Source: Macrophomina tecta
Taxonomy: Eukaryota > Ascomycota > Dothideomycetes > Botryosphaeriales > Botryosphaeriaceae
Assembly (NCBI GenBank): GCA_024180945.1
Contig: JAKSGN010000043.1
Coordinates: 2,046,001-2,110,000, forward strand
Direction of reading: 5' to 3'
Length of the DNA: 64,000 nucleotides
The notes under the pieces are model-generated. The model did not search any database and was not told the DNA's origin. It worked only from the letters and a program-made list of their open reading frames with translations. Every line of letters begins with the position of its first letter. Positions within the stretch are counted from its first letter, which is position 1. Positions 45,686 through 57,597 of the stretch are shown one piece after another. The translations under genes were made by a program, and so were the position numbers.

Positions 45686-46881
45686 ATGGTTGCCTCCAAC
45701 GACTTCTCTCTCTTCGCCCTCTTCACCGCCGGCCTTGCTGCCCTCGTCCGCGCCGACGACGGCCCCACCGCCAATGCCGTTCGCCTCCCGGGTCTCCATG
45801 ATGTACGTTCTTCTTCCTCCGTCCGTGGGTGCGGCGTTGTGCCGTCCCAGCTCAATGGAACCGTCCTGCGGAAGAGCCTCTAGCTGACCAGCGCGCTTAG
45901 ATCGTTCCCGCTGGCGTGCCCTACAACATCAAGTGGGATGCCGACACGCCCTACTCTGGCGGCACCGTCACCCTCATCCTGCTGAAGGGCCCTTCCACCA
46001 ATGCCGTCCCCATCCAGACCATCGTCGCCAACACCGAGAACGACGGTGACTTCCTGTGGACCCCCAGCCTCGACCTCGAGGACTCCAACGGCGACACCGG
46101 CTACGGCATCAAGCTCGTCATTGACGCCAACGGTGCCTACCAATGTAAGTGAAATTGCCTCTCCACTCCCAGGAATGGCCGGCTTGTCACAGGAGCGTCA
46201 CGCGCCCCCGTGGCCCTAGCCTCGATTAGGAAATTGGGCATCGCAGAAGGCACCAGACTAACCGATGCCCCTCCAGACACCACCCAGTTCGGTATCTCCA
46301 ACAAGAAGGTCGCCTCCTCTTCGGCTGCTGCCTCTTCCTCCGCTGCCGTCACCTCCGTTGGTGCTGAGTCTGCTGCTCCCTCGTCCACCGCCGCTCCCGT
46401 TGCCTCCTCCGCTGCTGGCAACGGTACTGGCGTCGTCACCGAGGTCGTTACTGCCTACACCACCTACTGCCCTGTTGCCACTGAGATCACCCACGGCGGC
46501 AAGACCTACACTGTTTCCAGCGCTACCACCCTGACCATCACCGACTGCCCCGGCGGCTGCACCATCACCAGGCCCGTCTACACCTCCACCGTGACTGCCT
46601 GCACCACCTGCTCTTCCTCCGCCCCTGTTGCTCCCGTCCCCACTTCCTCCGTTGGCGGCAACATCGGCGGTTCCTCCCCTTACCCTCCCTATGGCCCCAT
46701 CAGCAACGGCACCGTCTCCTACAGCAAGCCCGCTCTTGGTTCCACCACCACCAAGGCTGTCGGCACCCCTGCCTCCACCACTCCTGGCTCTCCCCTCTTC
46801 ACCGGCGCTGCCGGTGCTCTCAAGGCCAGCGGCGCTTTTGGTGCCGCCGTTGCCATGGGTGCTGCTTTCTTCGCTCTCTAA
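45686..46881 (+). CDS. Ser/Thr-rich GPI-anchored cell-wall protein with Kre9/KNH-like domain
   Basis: Exons 45686-45802, 45901-46144 and 46277-46881 give 321 residues. There is a signal peptide (LFALFTAGLAALVRA), then a compact beta-rich domain of about 100 residues (IVPAGVPYNIKWDADTPYSGGTVTLILLKG...GYGIKLVIDANGAYQYTTQFGI), matching the Kre9/Knh1 N-terminal-like family. A Ser/Ala/Thr stalk follows, with a Cys-containing TVTACTTCSSSAP-type motif and YTTYCPVATEITHGGKTYTV, which is common in fungal wall proteins. The hydrophobic C-terminus (FGAAVAMGAAFFAL), preceded by small residues, fits GPI attachment. Codons are strongly biased to C-ending forms, suggesting high expression. Such proteins sit on the plasma membrane or beta-glucan wall; the exact role is unknown. 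A long antisense frame opposite exon 3 is a by-product of this bias. Confidence 0.88.
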
Positions 46882-47387
46882 GCGCATTCGCGGAGCATCG
46901 GGAGTGTGTGGGCGTTCTTTGCTGTTGGCTTCGCTACAGTACCAAAAATAATTGGTAATGTGTAAGAATGATGGATGTTGGGTTCGCGTAGATACATGGG
47001 AATGAAAAGCCAGTTGCGCTTGATCAGATCCCCCCCCCTTTTTATCTTTCTTATCTTGTATATCCAGAAGGAGAATCTTTAGTGATTCCTCCTTGTACCT
47101 ATACCAGACCAATCTTGGTTTTCCTTTCTCCTTGTTGATACCTCAGCTTTTGTTTTCCTTTTTCGATTTTATATACCTATCGGTCAAGCGTAACGTAAAG
47201 CATCATGATGTTCCTGCTACCACTTGCTGTGCCTGCCCGCCGTGACTGTCTGCCAACCCTGGGTCCCGGGAAACACCACCACTTGCCGCCAGCGACACCG
47301 ATCGGACCGTGGAACCACCGCTACAGCGCAAATCCTATCTCCTGCCCATTCCTTTCCCCTGAACGCCCTCCACGCCATCGCCGCCCA

Positions 47388-47411
47388 ACCAGCCAGCCAG
47401 CCAGCCAGCCA
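47388..47411. repeat. (CCAG)n tetranucleotide repeat
   Basis: About five units of CCAG, downstream of the GPI-anchored gene. Confidence 0.75.
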
Positions 47412-47900
47412 CCGCCATCCCCCTCATCACAATCATCACCTTCGTCCTATCAGACTAAATAACCGCCCCATCGGAGCCCTTCCACCACTTCCCATCCATA
47501 AAACACCCGCGCAGAAGCCACAAGGGATTAAATGCAAGCCACACGCCTTTCTCCGCCCATTTGATGGCCCGAAATGCCTAGCGCCAGCGTTTTGGCATGC
47601 GTGCTGTTGGTGGCGCGGCGACGGCGACGACGACGACGGCGCACCACAGTTGTGGTTGCTGTGGCGCTCCCTGACTGGACTTCGTCGTGCTGCTGCCTCT
47701 TGATTCCTCTCGTCATGCCTTGCGGGGCGACTCCATGGGAGACGCAGAGAGGGAGGACATGCGCGAGGCGATCCTTCTACTTCACCGACGCGCTTCTGCA
47801 CCAATTCCGTCGCCCGTGGAACCAATGAGCCAGTTGTCCAAGCGAGCGAACGCCGGGATGCTTTGCATAGCGTCAATCAGCACCTCCTGCGTCGCTGGCG

Positions 47901-47944
47901 AGGAGGAAGGAAGGAAGGAAGGAAGCAAGCAAGCAAGCAAGCAG
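47901..47944. repeat. Compound (GGAA)n(GCAA)n tetranucleotide repeat
   Basis: GGAA units pass directly into GCAA units, as if one unit mutated and both spread. Simple repeat without assigned function. Confidence 0.85.
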
Positions 47945-49699
47945 GCTAAATCCCTCGTTCCTTTTCCCCTCTCATCCTTGCCATCATTCCGCTTCAGCTC
48001 AGGAGTAAGTAGCGGCCAGCAAGCAAGCACTCGCGGTAATCGCCGTCCATCCGCCTTTTCCCCCTTCGCTTTTCGCCTCAGCCAACTCTCCTCGGACGGG
48101 CGGACGGGGGACGGCTTTTTTTTTTTTTTTTTTCTGTCTGCGTTTCGCCAAGGTTTGACGGGCACCAATACCAGAAGCGCAGCTATAGGGGATGATGAAC
48201 GGAAGGGCGCTCGTTCGCCTCGTGTGTCCAACCTTAGCTCCATTGCCTCTTCCACTCCCCCCCACCCGCTCTGACAGAGTAATCAGAAAGGAAAGACACA
48301 CAAAAATAAAGCGGAGCGCATCAATCGAGACAACGACGCCCACATAACGACAAACGCCCAATCACCGAGAGCGCGCGGTGCTAAACATACCGTTCCGCCG
48401 ACCATATTGCAATATGGATGTTCTATATTACCCATCAATCTCCATGAGACGCGGAGGACGAGATGGCAACAAAAATGCAATAGAGTGAGATAAAAACGCA
48501 CGTACGCACGCACAGTACAATCCAACGGCTGAGCGAGTTGCGCACGGTCCAATGAAAGCAAAACTGGAGGGGCATGCATTACTGCCGAAACGTCCTTGCG
48601 CAGGTTTTATATACCCGAGAAAAGGGGTGGGACAGGCCAGCATCCGCACCTACCGTTTTCGGTTTTCCCCTTCGGAGCCGTCATCGCCGTTTCGCTCGGG
48701 GCTCTGCTCATCCTTGATTCGCGGTCAGAGCGGGCGGGCGCGTAACTTTCCGGTTTGGTGTCTGTGTGTCTGCGCCGGTACCTGTGTGTAAGTATGAGGC
48801 CTGTGCGGTCGGCTCTGCTCTTTAAATAATTTACGCGGTGAGGGACGAGCGACAAACGGCTGTTACCAGATCGGGAACTCATGTTCCGGGACTGCGAGAG
48901 CGCGTTGCGACAAAGTGCGCAAGGGCGAACATGAAGCTTGAGGGCAGTCTATCTGACCGTAGATCCTGTTTCGAGGGGTTTGGTGGAACTTACTCCGAGC
49001 AGTGCCCTTCCGCCTTTGCTACAGATCACGTCCCATACGCCGCATCGAAAGGATGGATACCCTGAGCGGCGCGGGAGTGTTGCTATCACAACACGAAAGA
49101 CAAGACGCCGCAATAGGCAAGGAACAAGATGGTGTTAACATGAATATTCTGACTTTCCAATTGTGCCCATATCCGTGCGATGTTTATTTCCTTCATTAAA
49201 GGAGATCGTGGTCGGATGTATGTACTGTACATAACAGAGAGCGTTCGTTTCGTTCGTATTTTGAGGAGTGGCGAAAGCTGACAGATGAAGAGGAATGAGA
49301 CTCGAAAACAAAAACGGTAGTAATAGTACAGGCGAACTCCGGAGACCAGCGTGGGGGTATCCAGTAATCCCTCATACCATTAGGAGCCCCGGAAAGCTCC
49401 GTTGATGGTAGCGATAGAGCCGCACGCCCAATATTTGCCCAGAGAAATCAAAGAAAAGGAGAGATGAGCTGAATGCATGAAACAATGCTACGGGTATACA
49501 CGAATGAAGCGCGACGCAAAAGCATCGCGGGTGCAGAAGCGACGGGGACCTTCCAAGCAGCATACGAAAAGCAGAGAACAAAGCATCTCTCCACCAGCGT
49601 GACGTCGTAAATCTGCGCCGCCGAATATCGAGAAGAGCATTGTCAAGAGCTGAAATTATCCTGAGATAGTATTCTTGCTTTTCTCTTGTGTGGCAAAGC

Positions 49700-52501
49700 T
49701 CAGTACCATGTCTCGAATCCTCTGACCGGAACAAACAACTGCTCAGTCCCTGTAGAGTCGCCCTGTAACCCTTGTATAGGATCAACGTCCATGCCATATT
49801 GAGCTACCAGATCATCCCAACTGGCCCAATTCATCCCATCAGGATCACCCAGGCCTGGAGATAGTGTGCTTGCACTATTGGTACGGACAGGTGCTGCGCC
49901 GTTCGCCGGCAAGGATGTGTTGATGTTTGCGAAGGTGGTATTCGTGTTGCTGTTTGGAGTGTTACCACTGCCGGAACCCGGGTTCGACGCCGAATTCGAC
50001 GAGGCATTGTTACTATTACCGAGACTCGGAAGGCCTTCATTATTGTCAACAGGCTCCGGTGAAGTCTTCAAAAGCCAGTCGAGGGATTTCATAGATTCTT
50101 GTGGCGGAGACGAAGTTCTAAGTGACTGAGCGTTGATGAAGAGTTGGCTGGTTGGTGAGAGGAGGTCCACACCAGGCACTTGAGTCTGAAGTGACCTCGG
50201 CCCGCTTGGGGTCATAAAGACTTGTGGAGATGCCTCTGCGGTGCTGAAATCCATGCCTAGCGGTTGAGACGTGCTGGGGGAAACATTCAAGTCTCCACCG
50301 AAAGCAGTCGAGCCCAAACGGGTCTGCTGCTGTTGCTGCTGCATTACTGCTATCTGCGGAAACAAATCCATCCCCATCGGTTGCCCGGAGAAGTCCGGGA
50401 AACTCTGCTGCGTGCTGGCCTGCGCCTTGAGGAATTCTTGGCGTTCTTTGAGGAGCTCCGCCTCACGGGCAGCACGCGCCCTAGAAACAAGCTTGCGAAG
50501 TGGACGCCAGAGGCACCCCTTCTTCTGATCACTATTGAGGTCATTCCAGCGCCGTGCTGCTGTGGCTTCCACGGCTCGCCATGCACGAGCAACAAGGTCT
50601 CCCCTGGTCCTATGGCACAATTCGGACAGCAAGAAGGCAATGGCGTGCCATTGGACGTAAGTACGGAAGAGCCAACCCCACTTCTGAGTTCGCCCTTCCG
50701 TTTCGAGGAGGATGCTGTACTCGATGTTTTCGAGCGATGTGACGAAGAGTTTATCCTTCGTCTCCTGTGGAAGTGATGCGCCACCATCGAGACGCTGGTA
50801 TGGATGGTAGATCATGAGCCACATCTTGGACATGATAAGGCGGGATACAGTCGCAATGACCCAATAAAGAGGGACGGTCATATCGCAATCCCGCAGATAT
50901 TTCTCCTCAATCTTGGAGTGGACTTCGGTTATCCAGCGCTCTTTTTGCTCCAGCGAAACCGACGAAAAGTAGCGATTGCATCGTATGGGACCTGGAGGGA
51001 CGTATTGGATGCGGCGGTAGACGTTGGCAACTTCGTACCGGACAAGGCAGAAAGTCATCTCGGTACATCCAGTCCGCTCCGGAGGGAAATCAGCCATGTC
51101 GGGAGTAAGGTCAGTGTCGTTGACGTTTAGCGGGATTTGTGTGTCAAAGGAAGCCTCGATAATGGTGGGGTCACAGCCATGATCTTCGCTCGCTCGTGAG
51201 TCCAGGATGCAGACCTGCCACCAGAGACGGCGTCGCATTTCGACTTCGAAGGGCGATAGGCCGAAATGGCTGCCGTCACGGTGGATGCCAAGGGTCTGGG
51301 CCATGCGAACCACCAATCCTGTCAAGGTCCAAATGATTCGTGCAGCCTCATTGCGCCGCAGACAAATGAGGAAGATGACAAACGCCTGCAAAACCACGAA
51401 CTCATCGGTTTCAAGGAAGTTTGCCCGAGCGAGTGCTTGCTCCACGCCAAACCGGTATTTGGAAAGTAGAATCTCTTTACTTTCACTGAAAGAGCTGTGG
51501 CAGTCTTCCGCCGAGGTGCTCGTAATGACGGCGTAATAGATTGAGAAGAGTAAGGCTTCCATGCCGCGCGGAATATGGTCTCGATTATCGATGGCAGACA
51601 TGATCTTGGGTTCAACGGTCGGAATGTGTAATACTTTCACCAACGGATCCACATTTTCTTTGAAAAGTGTCCAAATCTTGTGCAAATGATGCTCGGGAGG
51701 ATGCAGCGAAAGCATGTCCACGCTCGTCGAGCTGTATCCGAAGAGGAATCCCTGATGCCCGCTTGAAGTGACCGAATCAGGCGACGCATGGTCTTCTGCC
51801 TCATCGTCGGAGTGGGTGAGGAGCTCCCTAATATCTTCGACCTGTCCAATAACGAAGAGTTAGTATTAAAGTGACACAATCTATTGAGCAATGATGGTAT
51901 ATACCTCGTTGTTCAAACTGGCCCAGAAGCTGCTGTTGATGTAGCGACTTCTGCCTTCATCTACCACCAGTCTGCCGAATCGCGTCTCAAGCCCGGCAAG
52001 TGTCTTGTCCTCCGGAGGAAGGTAACCGGCATGTTTCCCGCAATCTTCTTCTTTGTGGTTCTGAGGCGGCTTCACTCCAACGAAAACCTTCGGTTCGCTC
52101 TTGGGTGGTTGCGGTTCTGGCGGGCTCTCCTCCTCGCTTTCTTGCGCTTTTCCCTCATCTATAGCAGCTCCTCCGAGTGTCTTCACCATTCCCTCCAGCT
52201 TGCGAAGGCGCTCTAGTAGCTCTGCGTCCGGCGGCTTGCGGGCCTTGCGCGGAGCGCGGCCCGGTGCTGGGAAGATGCATTCGATACGGGCTTTGGTGCA
52301 GTTAGTGCATGGATGTTTCTTGTCACATTTGACCTTGCGCCGGCGACAGGTAACACAGGAGCGAGGGTTGAGAGCTGAGCTGCCGCTGGCGCTGCTGATG
52401 CTGTTGCTGTGGGTGGGCGGGGAGGGCTTCGATACACGGTCGCTGGAGCCGTTGCTGTGGGCACGGAGCAGCTGGTCGATTGTATTGGCGTCGACCGACA
52501 T
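49700..52501 (-). CDS. Zn2Cys6 transcription factor with fungal-specific TF domain
   Basis: Exons 52501-51905 and 51841-49700 give 912 residues; the intron (51842-51904) keeps phase (LNNE-VEDIREL). The binuclear cluster CVTCRRRKVKCDKKHPCTNCTKARIEC is near residues 49-75, followed by an Arg/Lys-rich linker and a short coiled coil (AELLERLRKLEGMVKTLGG). An acidic/Pro region leads to the fungal_trans domain (about 240-560: HKIWTLFKENVDPLVKVLHIPTV, RMAQTLGIHRDG, FEVEMRRRLWWQVCILDSRASEDHG). The C-terminal 230 residues are rich in Gln, Ser and Asn, with a short polyglutamine run, likely an activation region. The open frame begins three codons earlier with GTG, so the ATG at 52501 was chosen. The regulated pathway is unknown; neighbouring genes give no clear hint. 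Confidence 0.92.
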
Positions 52502-53581
52502 CGTGTTCACATGGAGACGGGCGCGGTCGTCGCGCTGTGTCGCAGAGGCGGGCTACAAACGGCTTAGGAACGCGGGTTCGGTGTCGGTTGCGCGAGGTGA
52601 GGCGGCACAGTAAAACTGGCCGAGGAAGAACGAGTCGACGGCCGGCGATGTGTTGAGAGAGTATGGAGAAGGTGCGGAGTAGGCAGGATGACGGGGGCTT
52701 GAAAGTGAGGACAAACGGAGCCTGGAATTGGGAGCTGAGACAGAAAAAGCGACTCTTGAGGCAGCGGAGTAGCGACCTGCTAGACCCCTCTCTCTCTCCA
52801 CAGATAAACGCCGCCCAAGCTCAGCGCTAGTTGACGCTAGAAGACGGCGCACACGGGCAAGTTCGGCATGCTGTTGGGTGGAAGCTGCCTTCATCAGATA
52901 AAAGGCGGCGCGATAATGTAAGCCTCGTGGCGCTTTCGTAAGCCATGCAGGACTGCAAAAGAGTCACCGCCAGCCGCTTGCCTTGGCTGGACTAAACTAA
53001 CGCGGCATGAGCGATGCGATCCAATGATGGGCAGCGACGGCTGATGAACGCTGCAGTCGTAACCCTGCGCGGAGTGAAACTCACGGGCCGGCTGCTGCGC
53101 GCCCCTCCGCTCGGACACGGGCGGCCAGAGTGTCCCTCCGTCTTGAGCTGTGTCTCGACTGCTTCCATCTGCTAAGCAGCGTCACGAGCATCAATTTACC
53201 CCTTGCCGCTCGTCAGAGAGCACGCACGTCATGACCCCGCATCACCCGCCCACAACTCGCACGCTTGCCTGGGCTAATTACCCTGCGATACCGGGCTGAA
53301 GCGGAGTTGATGCAGAGGTAGCAGATGTGTCGAGATACCGCTCCAACACCTTTTTATTTCACGGCAGTGGAAGAAAATGGAAAGCTTGGAAAGTCAAATT
53401 TTGCTACCAGGACAGCGATTGTTAATCCAGTGGAACCCGTTGCTGCTATTCTGCCACAAGGAGTCATCTTACGCGTGCGTAAACCGTTTGCGGCAATCTA
53501 CATCGAGTCATGAACGGTGCCCAAAACTCCGACCGCCGAGTCGGCCTCGGTCCTCTTCTCCGGCACGACGCGTCTGCTCCG
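52502..53581. other. Intergenic, about 1.1 kb, upstream of the second regulator
   Basis: Upstream of the Zn2Cys6 gene and downstream of the minus-strand b561 gene. It is GC-rich near the start. No further gene was recognised. Confidence 0.5.
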
Positions 53582-55224
53582 TTACACCATCACTCTTGGC
53601 TGCGTTGCCTGCGTCCCGCCGTAATACGCATCTCTTGTACCCAAATCACCAAGTGCGATGTCACTACCCGATGGTTGCGATTCGTATCCGCCGCTAGGAA
53701 CCAGCCTTCCTGGTGGGGGGTGCGCACTGTACGGCGGAGGCGCTGTGGGGGGCGGTGGCCCGAATTGGTCGGCCGCCGTTTTCCTCCGGTCCTTCCTCCG
53801 CTTATACCACACCCCCATGAGGAGAATCGCGAACATGGCCACCACGAGCAATAAGTATACAAGATTACTGCGCGACGCGTCCGCGAATCGAAACCCGATG
53901 AAGCCGTTGGCCAAACCAGCGCCGAGCAGTACGGGACCAAGGTAGCGGTGGATATTGCCCATTCGCGTCCGAGACCGAGACCGAAGATACACCCGATGAT
54001 GGAACCAGCCGAGGCCGAGCTGCACAAACAGCAGAGCAAACACGATCAACCCGATGATCTGATGAGCGGAGTTGATCTTCTTGGACTGCCGAACTAGTTA
54101 AATCTTGGAACTACTCGTAGGCAGGTGTTTGCCGGTCGATCGCTTACTTTGTTGTAGTACTTGCTGATCCAGATTCCCAGGCCCACACCGGCACAGAGTA
54201 CCAGCAAGCCGCCAGCCTGTGTGCCAGCATGCCACTGGACCCGCTCTAAACCGCGCAGGAGGCCGACCCCTATCGGAAAGACGAACAGGAACACGCCGCA
54301 CATGAGGACGGCGTGAGTGGCAGACCCGCGACTGCCGTCATCCTCATGCAGATTGCCCCTCCGTTGCGCGCCGTCCATCTGGGCGCCAAAGGCCGTACCT
54401 GCGAGGGTAGCATTACTCTCGGTGGCCCTCCTCATGTCCATTGTGAAAGAGCCGTAGAAGCCGTGTCGGCGGATACCGGCGTCTTTGTCGCCGGATTCTA
54501 GATCGTGGTTCCATGGACCAAGGGCGAAAATGAACGGCTGAGTGGATGAGTTCAGGTCGAGCGATAGCTCGGGCACGGCAGCCCGCACGCGCCTACAGTG
54601 AGCGTTGACAGAGTAATAGTCATTGTCGTCGCTGTCCTCGAGCACACCGACACGAGGAACTCCGGCGCTTTCGTATACGGCACAGTCGATGGAGGAGCGG
54701 TAGCTGGGCTCGTTCTCGCCCGAGGCGACGCGGGGAGAGAAAGTCACATCTGGGTCAATTGGTCAGTGAAGGCCTCCAAGAGTTTGCATGCAGAAAGGCA
54801 GTGTCTCACTGTCGCCATGCGAATCATGGTACACCAGGAATATCAGGGCGTTCTTCATGCGACGGCCGACGCCGACGCCGACCCATTGATAGTCGGCGGG
54901 TGCGCTGAGGTGCATGTAGAAGTCGACATCGTCGTCGGCGGCGGGAACAGCCGTGAGCGAGAAGGTCAGGTTGCCGGCGCGAGGGTTGTCGCTGTACAAG
55001 AAGGTGGCAGCGGCAGGCGCAGTCTGGTTGGGCTTGGCAGACTGGCGGGGCGAGAGTAGTGAAGAGGCGGTGGTGAGGGCTGGTTGAAAACGGTCAGTGC
55101 GACGGCTCTCCTTCCGCGTTCACGCCAGCGTGGGGATCAGGGTCCACTTCGCGACTCACTCACCCGCATTACGGAGATTCGCCAGCACGGCCAGACCGAT
55201 CGCCAGCCGTCTGAGCTGGGCCAT
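53582..55224 (-). CDS. DOMON (CDH-type cytochrome) and cytochrome b561 membrane protein
   Basis: Exons 55224-55164, 55079-54810, 54749-54148 and 54085-53582 give 478 residues. A signal peptide (LAIGLAVLANL) precedes an extracellular DOMON domain like the cytochrome domain of cellobiose dehydrogenase (FYMHLSAPADYQWVGVGVGRRM, NALIFLVYHD, DLNSSTQPFIFALGP). A cytochrome b561 core of five or six TM helices follows, with four His in helix positions (ATHAVLM, WHAGTQ, SAHQIIG, NIHRYLG) suited to bind two b hemes. The cytosolic tail is Pro/Tyr-rich. Such proteins are thought to pass electrons across the plasma membrane, for example to reduce ferric iron or extracellular redox partners; the donor and acceptor here are unknown. 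All introns keep phase. It diverges from the sterol reductase gene. Confidence 0.9.
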
Positions 55225-55846
55225 GGTTGAGGTCGGTGGTGCAGATGCGCGCTGAGGGTGCGACGCTCACGGTCGCTCAGCAGCGTCTCGGAGAGCCAAG
55301 GGGGTGCGCCGCAGCGAAAGCAAGCTGGCCTTGCTTGCCTGCCTGCCTGCCTGCCTGCCTGCCTGCTTGCGTGCAGCCGATGGGCTGGGGGCTGTGCTAC
55401 GCGTGTTGGAGCTGCTGCGCTGGGCTGGGCAGCCTGCGCCTCGCGCGACGGGTTCGCTTCCTGCCCAATCAGCACCCCGACGAAGCATGCTTTTAGCTTT
55501 GGCCCACGAGCTTCTTGTCCACGCCAGGCGCGAGACTGCTTCATGCCGCTTCCGGGGGGTCGAGGTGCAGCCTCCTCTCTTGCCTCGACATGGTAGCGCT
55601 CGGGTGCCTGCATTCCAGCCAAGCAGCCGGCGCCATGTGAAAGACCGCCGCACACCGCTCACACCCTAGCTATATCCTCTTCGCGCGCGCCTCTCCTAGA
55701 TACCTTTTCGAGCTCGTCAATTGCGTCAAGGCTCGTCAAGCTCGACTTTCTAGCTCTTAGCGCCACATGAGTCGAGTGCGTGTGCTTGTTCCTCCGCCCA
55801 AGGGACCTTCATTCACCTAACACCTCCCTCCCCAACAACTCCTCCC
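55225..55846. promoter_or_regulatory. Divergent upstream region of the b561 and delta7-sterol reductase genes
   Basis: About 620 bp between head-to-head starts, containing a (CCTG)n repeat at 55333-55370. No specific regulatory site was assigned. Confidence 0.45.
55333..55370. repeat. (CCTG)n tetranucleotide repeat
   Basis: About eight CCTG/CTTG units inside a divergent promoter region. It may vary in length between strains. Confidence 0.85.
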
Positions 55847-57597
55847 ATGGACTACGAGCTCGCAACCACCCCGGAACGCTGGCAATGGCTGGGCGCCGTC
55901 GTCGGCGACAAGCCCAAGTCGAGGCTCAAGGCTAAGGACGCGCAGGACCGCTGTCGACCCCCCTCTACCGCCGCGAGTCCCCCCTCCGCAAATTTGTCCT
56001 GGCGTCGTAAGCGCAAGTCGTGGCTCTCCGGTGTCGCCTGTATCTTCATGATCACCGTGCCTCCATCTCTCGTGATTTTGACCTGGGTCGCCCTCGAGCA
56101 CTTCGACGCCTCCCTTTTCACCGCTCTGGACGCCCTTCAAGAGCTCGGTCTGTCCACGTTTCTAAAGCAATTTGCCCCGGCGGCAGATCTGCGCACGAGC
56201 TTGGCCTATTTCGCTTGGGTTCTTTTTCAAGCCTTTTTGTACACTGTTTTACCTGGTCGAAGCACTGGTCAGCTGACTGCCGGCGGCAACCTGCTTGAAT
56301 ACCGCACCAACGGCTTCCTGGCCTGGCAGATAACCGTAGCCGTCTTTGCTCTGGCCGTCTGGTCCGGCACGCTTGATCCTGCTTTCATTGCCAAACATTG
56401 GGAGGGTCTTGTGGTTATCTACAACGTCTATGGCTACTTTCTGTCTGTGGTAGCCTACTTGAAGGCTCACTACGCCCCATCTTACGCCGAGGACCGCAAC
56501 TTTAGTGGTAATTTTTCTTACAACTCTGGGTAGCTCATGTTTCCAAACTAAGCCAACATAGGATCCGCTCTCTACGACTTTCTCATGGGTATCGAATTCA
56601 ATCCGCGTTTTGGCAAGACCTGGGATTGGAAGCTCTTCCACAATGGCCGTCCAGGTATCATCGCTTGGACCTTGATGTACGCTGTCCGACCAGGATACCT
56701 CTCCTATGGCTAATTTCCTCTCCAGTGACTTTTCATACACGGCCTTGCAGTATCAGAATCACGGTTACGTCACCAACTCCATCATCATTGTTGATATCTT
56801 CCACGTCATGTACGTGGTTGACTTTTTTATCAATGAGAGCTGGCAAGTACCTGCCACCGGCCAACCGTAGATGTTTGACTAATTAAACTAGGTATCTCCG
56901 CACCATCGATATTTGTCACGACCACTTCGGTTTTTACCTTGCCTGGGGTTCTGCCGTCTGGCTACCCACGATGTACACCCTCCAGTCTCAATATCTCGCA
57001 CGCCATCCACTCCAGCTATCTGCCCCGGTGGCCGCATTGATTTTCACGATTGGTGCCTCGGGTTATGCCCTCTTCCGTTCAGTCAATTTCCAGAAGGACA
57101 TTGTTCGCCGCACGCATGGAGAATGCACTATCTGGGGCAAAAAGGCTAAAGTCATGCGTTGCAACTTCAAGACAGCTGACGGAAAAGATCATCAAACTCT
57201 GCTACTTCTTTCGGGTAAGTCATTTCCATGTTTCCGAGCCCAATTCAGGAGTCTACTCCGTCATCCAAAAGAGGAACACACAATGTATCTTAGGCTTTTC
57301 GGTAACCGAGGGTTCTCGAGGGCCACACCTATCGAAAAGGAAATATTCTGACTGTTGCTAGGCTGGTGGGGTATCTCACGCCATTGCAACTACGTTGGCG
57401 ACCTCATGCTGTCTTACGCAATGTGCGCGGTTTGCGGTGTCCAAAATCTGATCCCCTGGACCTACGCCATCTTCATGACCTGCATCCTAGTCCATCGCTG
57501 TTTCCGAGACGAGGCGCGCTGCCGTACGAAGTATGGCGAACAGTGGGACAAGTACTGCAACATAGTCCGCTGGAGGCTGATCCCCGGCATCTGGTGA
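55847..57597 (+). CDS. Delta7-sterol reductase (7-dehydrocholesterol reductase-like), ERG4/ERG24 family
   Basis: Exons 55847-56507, 56562-56676, 56726-56842, 56892-57214 and 57362-57597 give 483 residues with about nine hydrophobic segments. Blocks point to the DHCR7/DWF5 branch and not to Erg24 or Erg4: [77 protein letters not shown], then [27 protein letters not shown] and the terminal RLIPGIW. The family reduces the C7-8 double bond of sterols with NADPH in the ER membrane. The fourth coding boundary uses a GC donor (GCAAGT at 56843). A charged N-terminal 50 residues precede the first TM. Fungi that keep ergosterol need the delta7 bond, so its substrate may be another sterol or steroid. 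Confidence 0.9.

Larger units (their letters stand above)
46882..49699. other. Large intergenic region, 2.8 kb
   Basis: Downstream of the GPI-anchored gene and 3' of the second Zn2Cys6 gene. It holds CCAG, GGAA/GCAA and T-run simple repeats. No coding frame with a family motif was found on either strand. Confidence 0.5.

Noticed and set aside
46258..47112. 284-codon Gly/Ser-rich minus-strand frame opposite the GPI-anchored protein
   Set aside because: It is the antisense image of a C-ending-codon Ser/Thr-rich stalk; the sense frame has signal peptide, domain and GPI tail.
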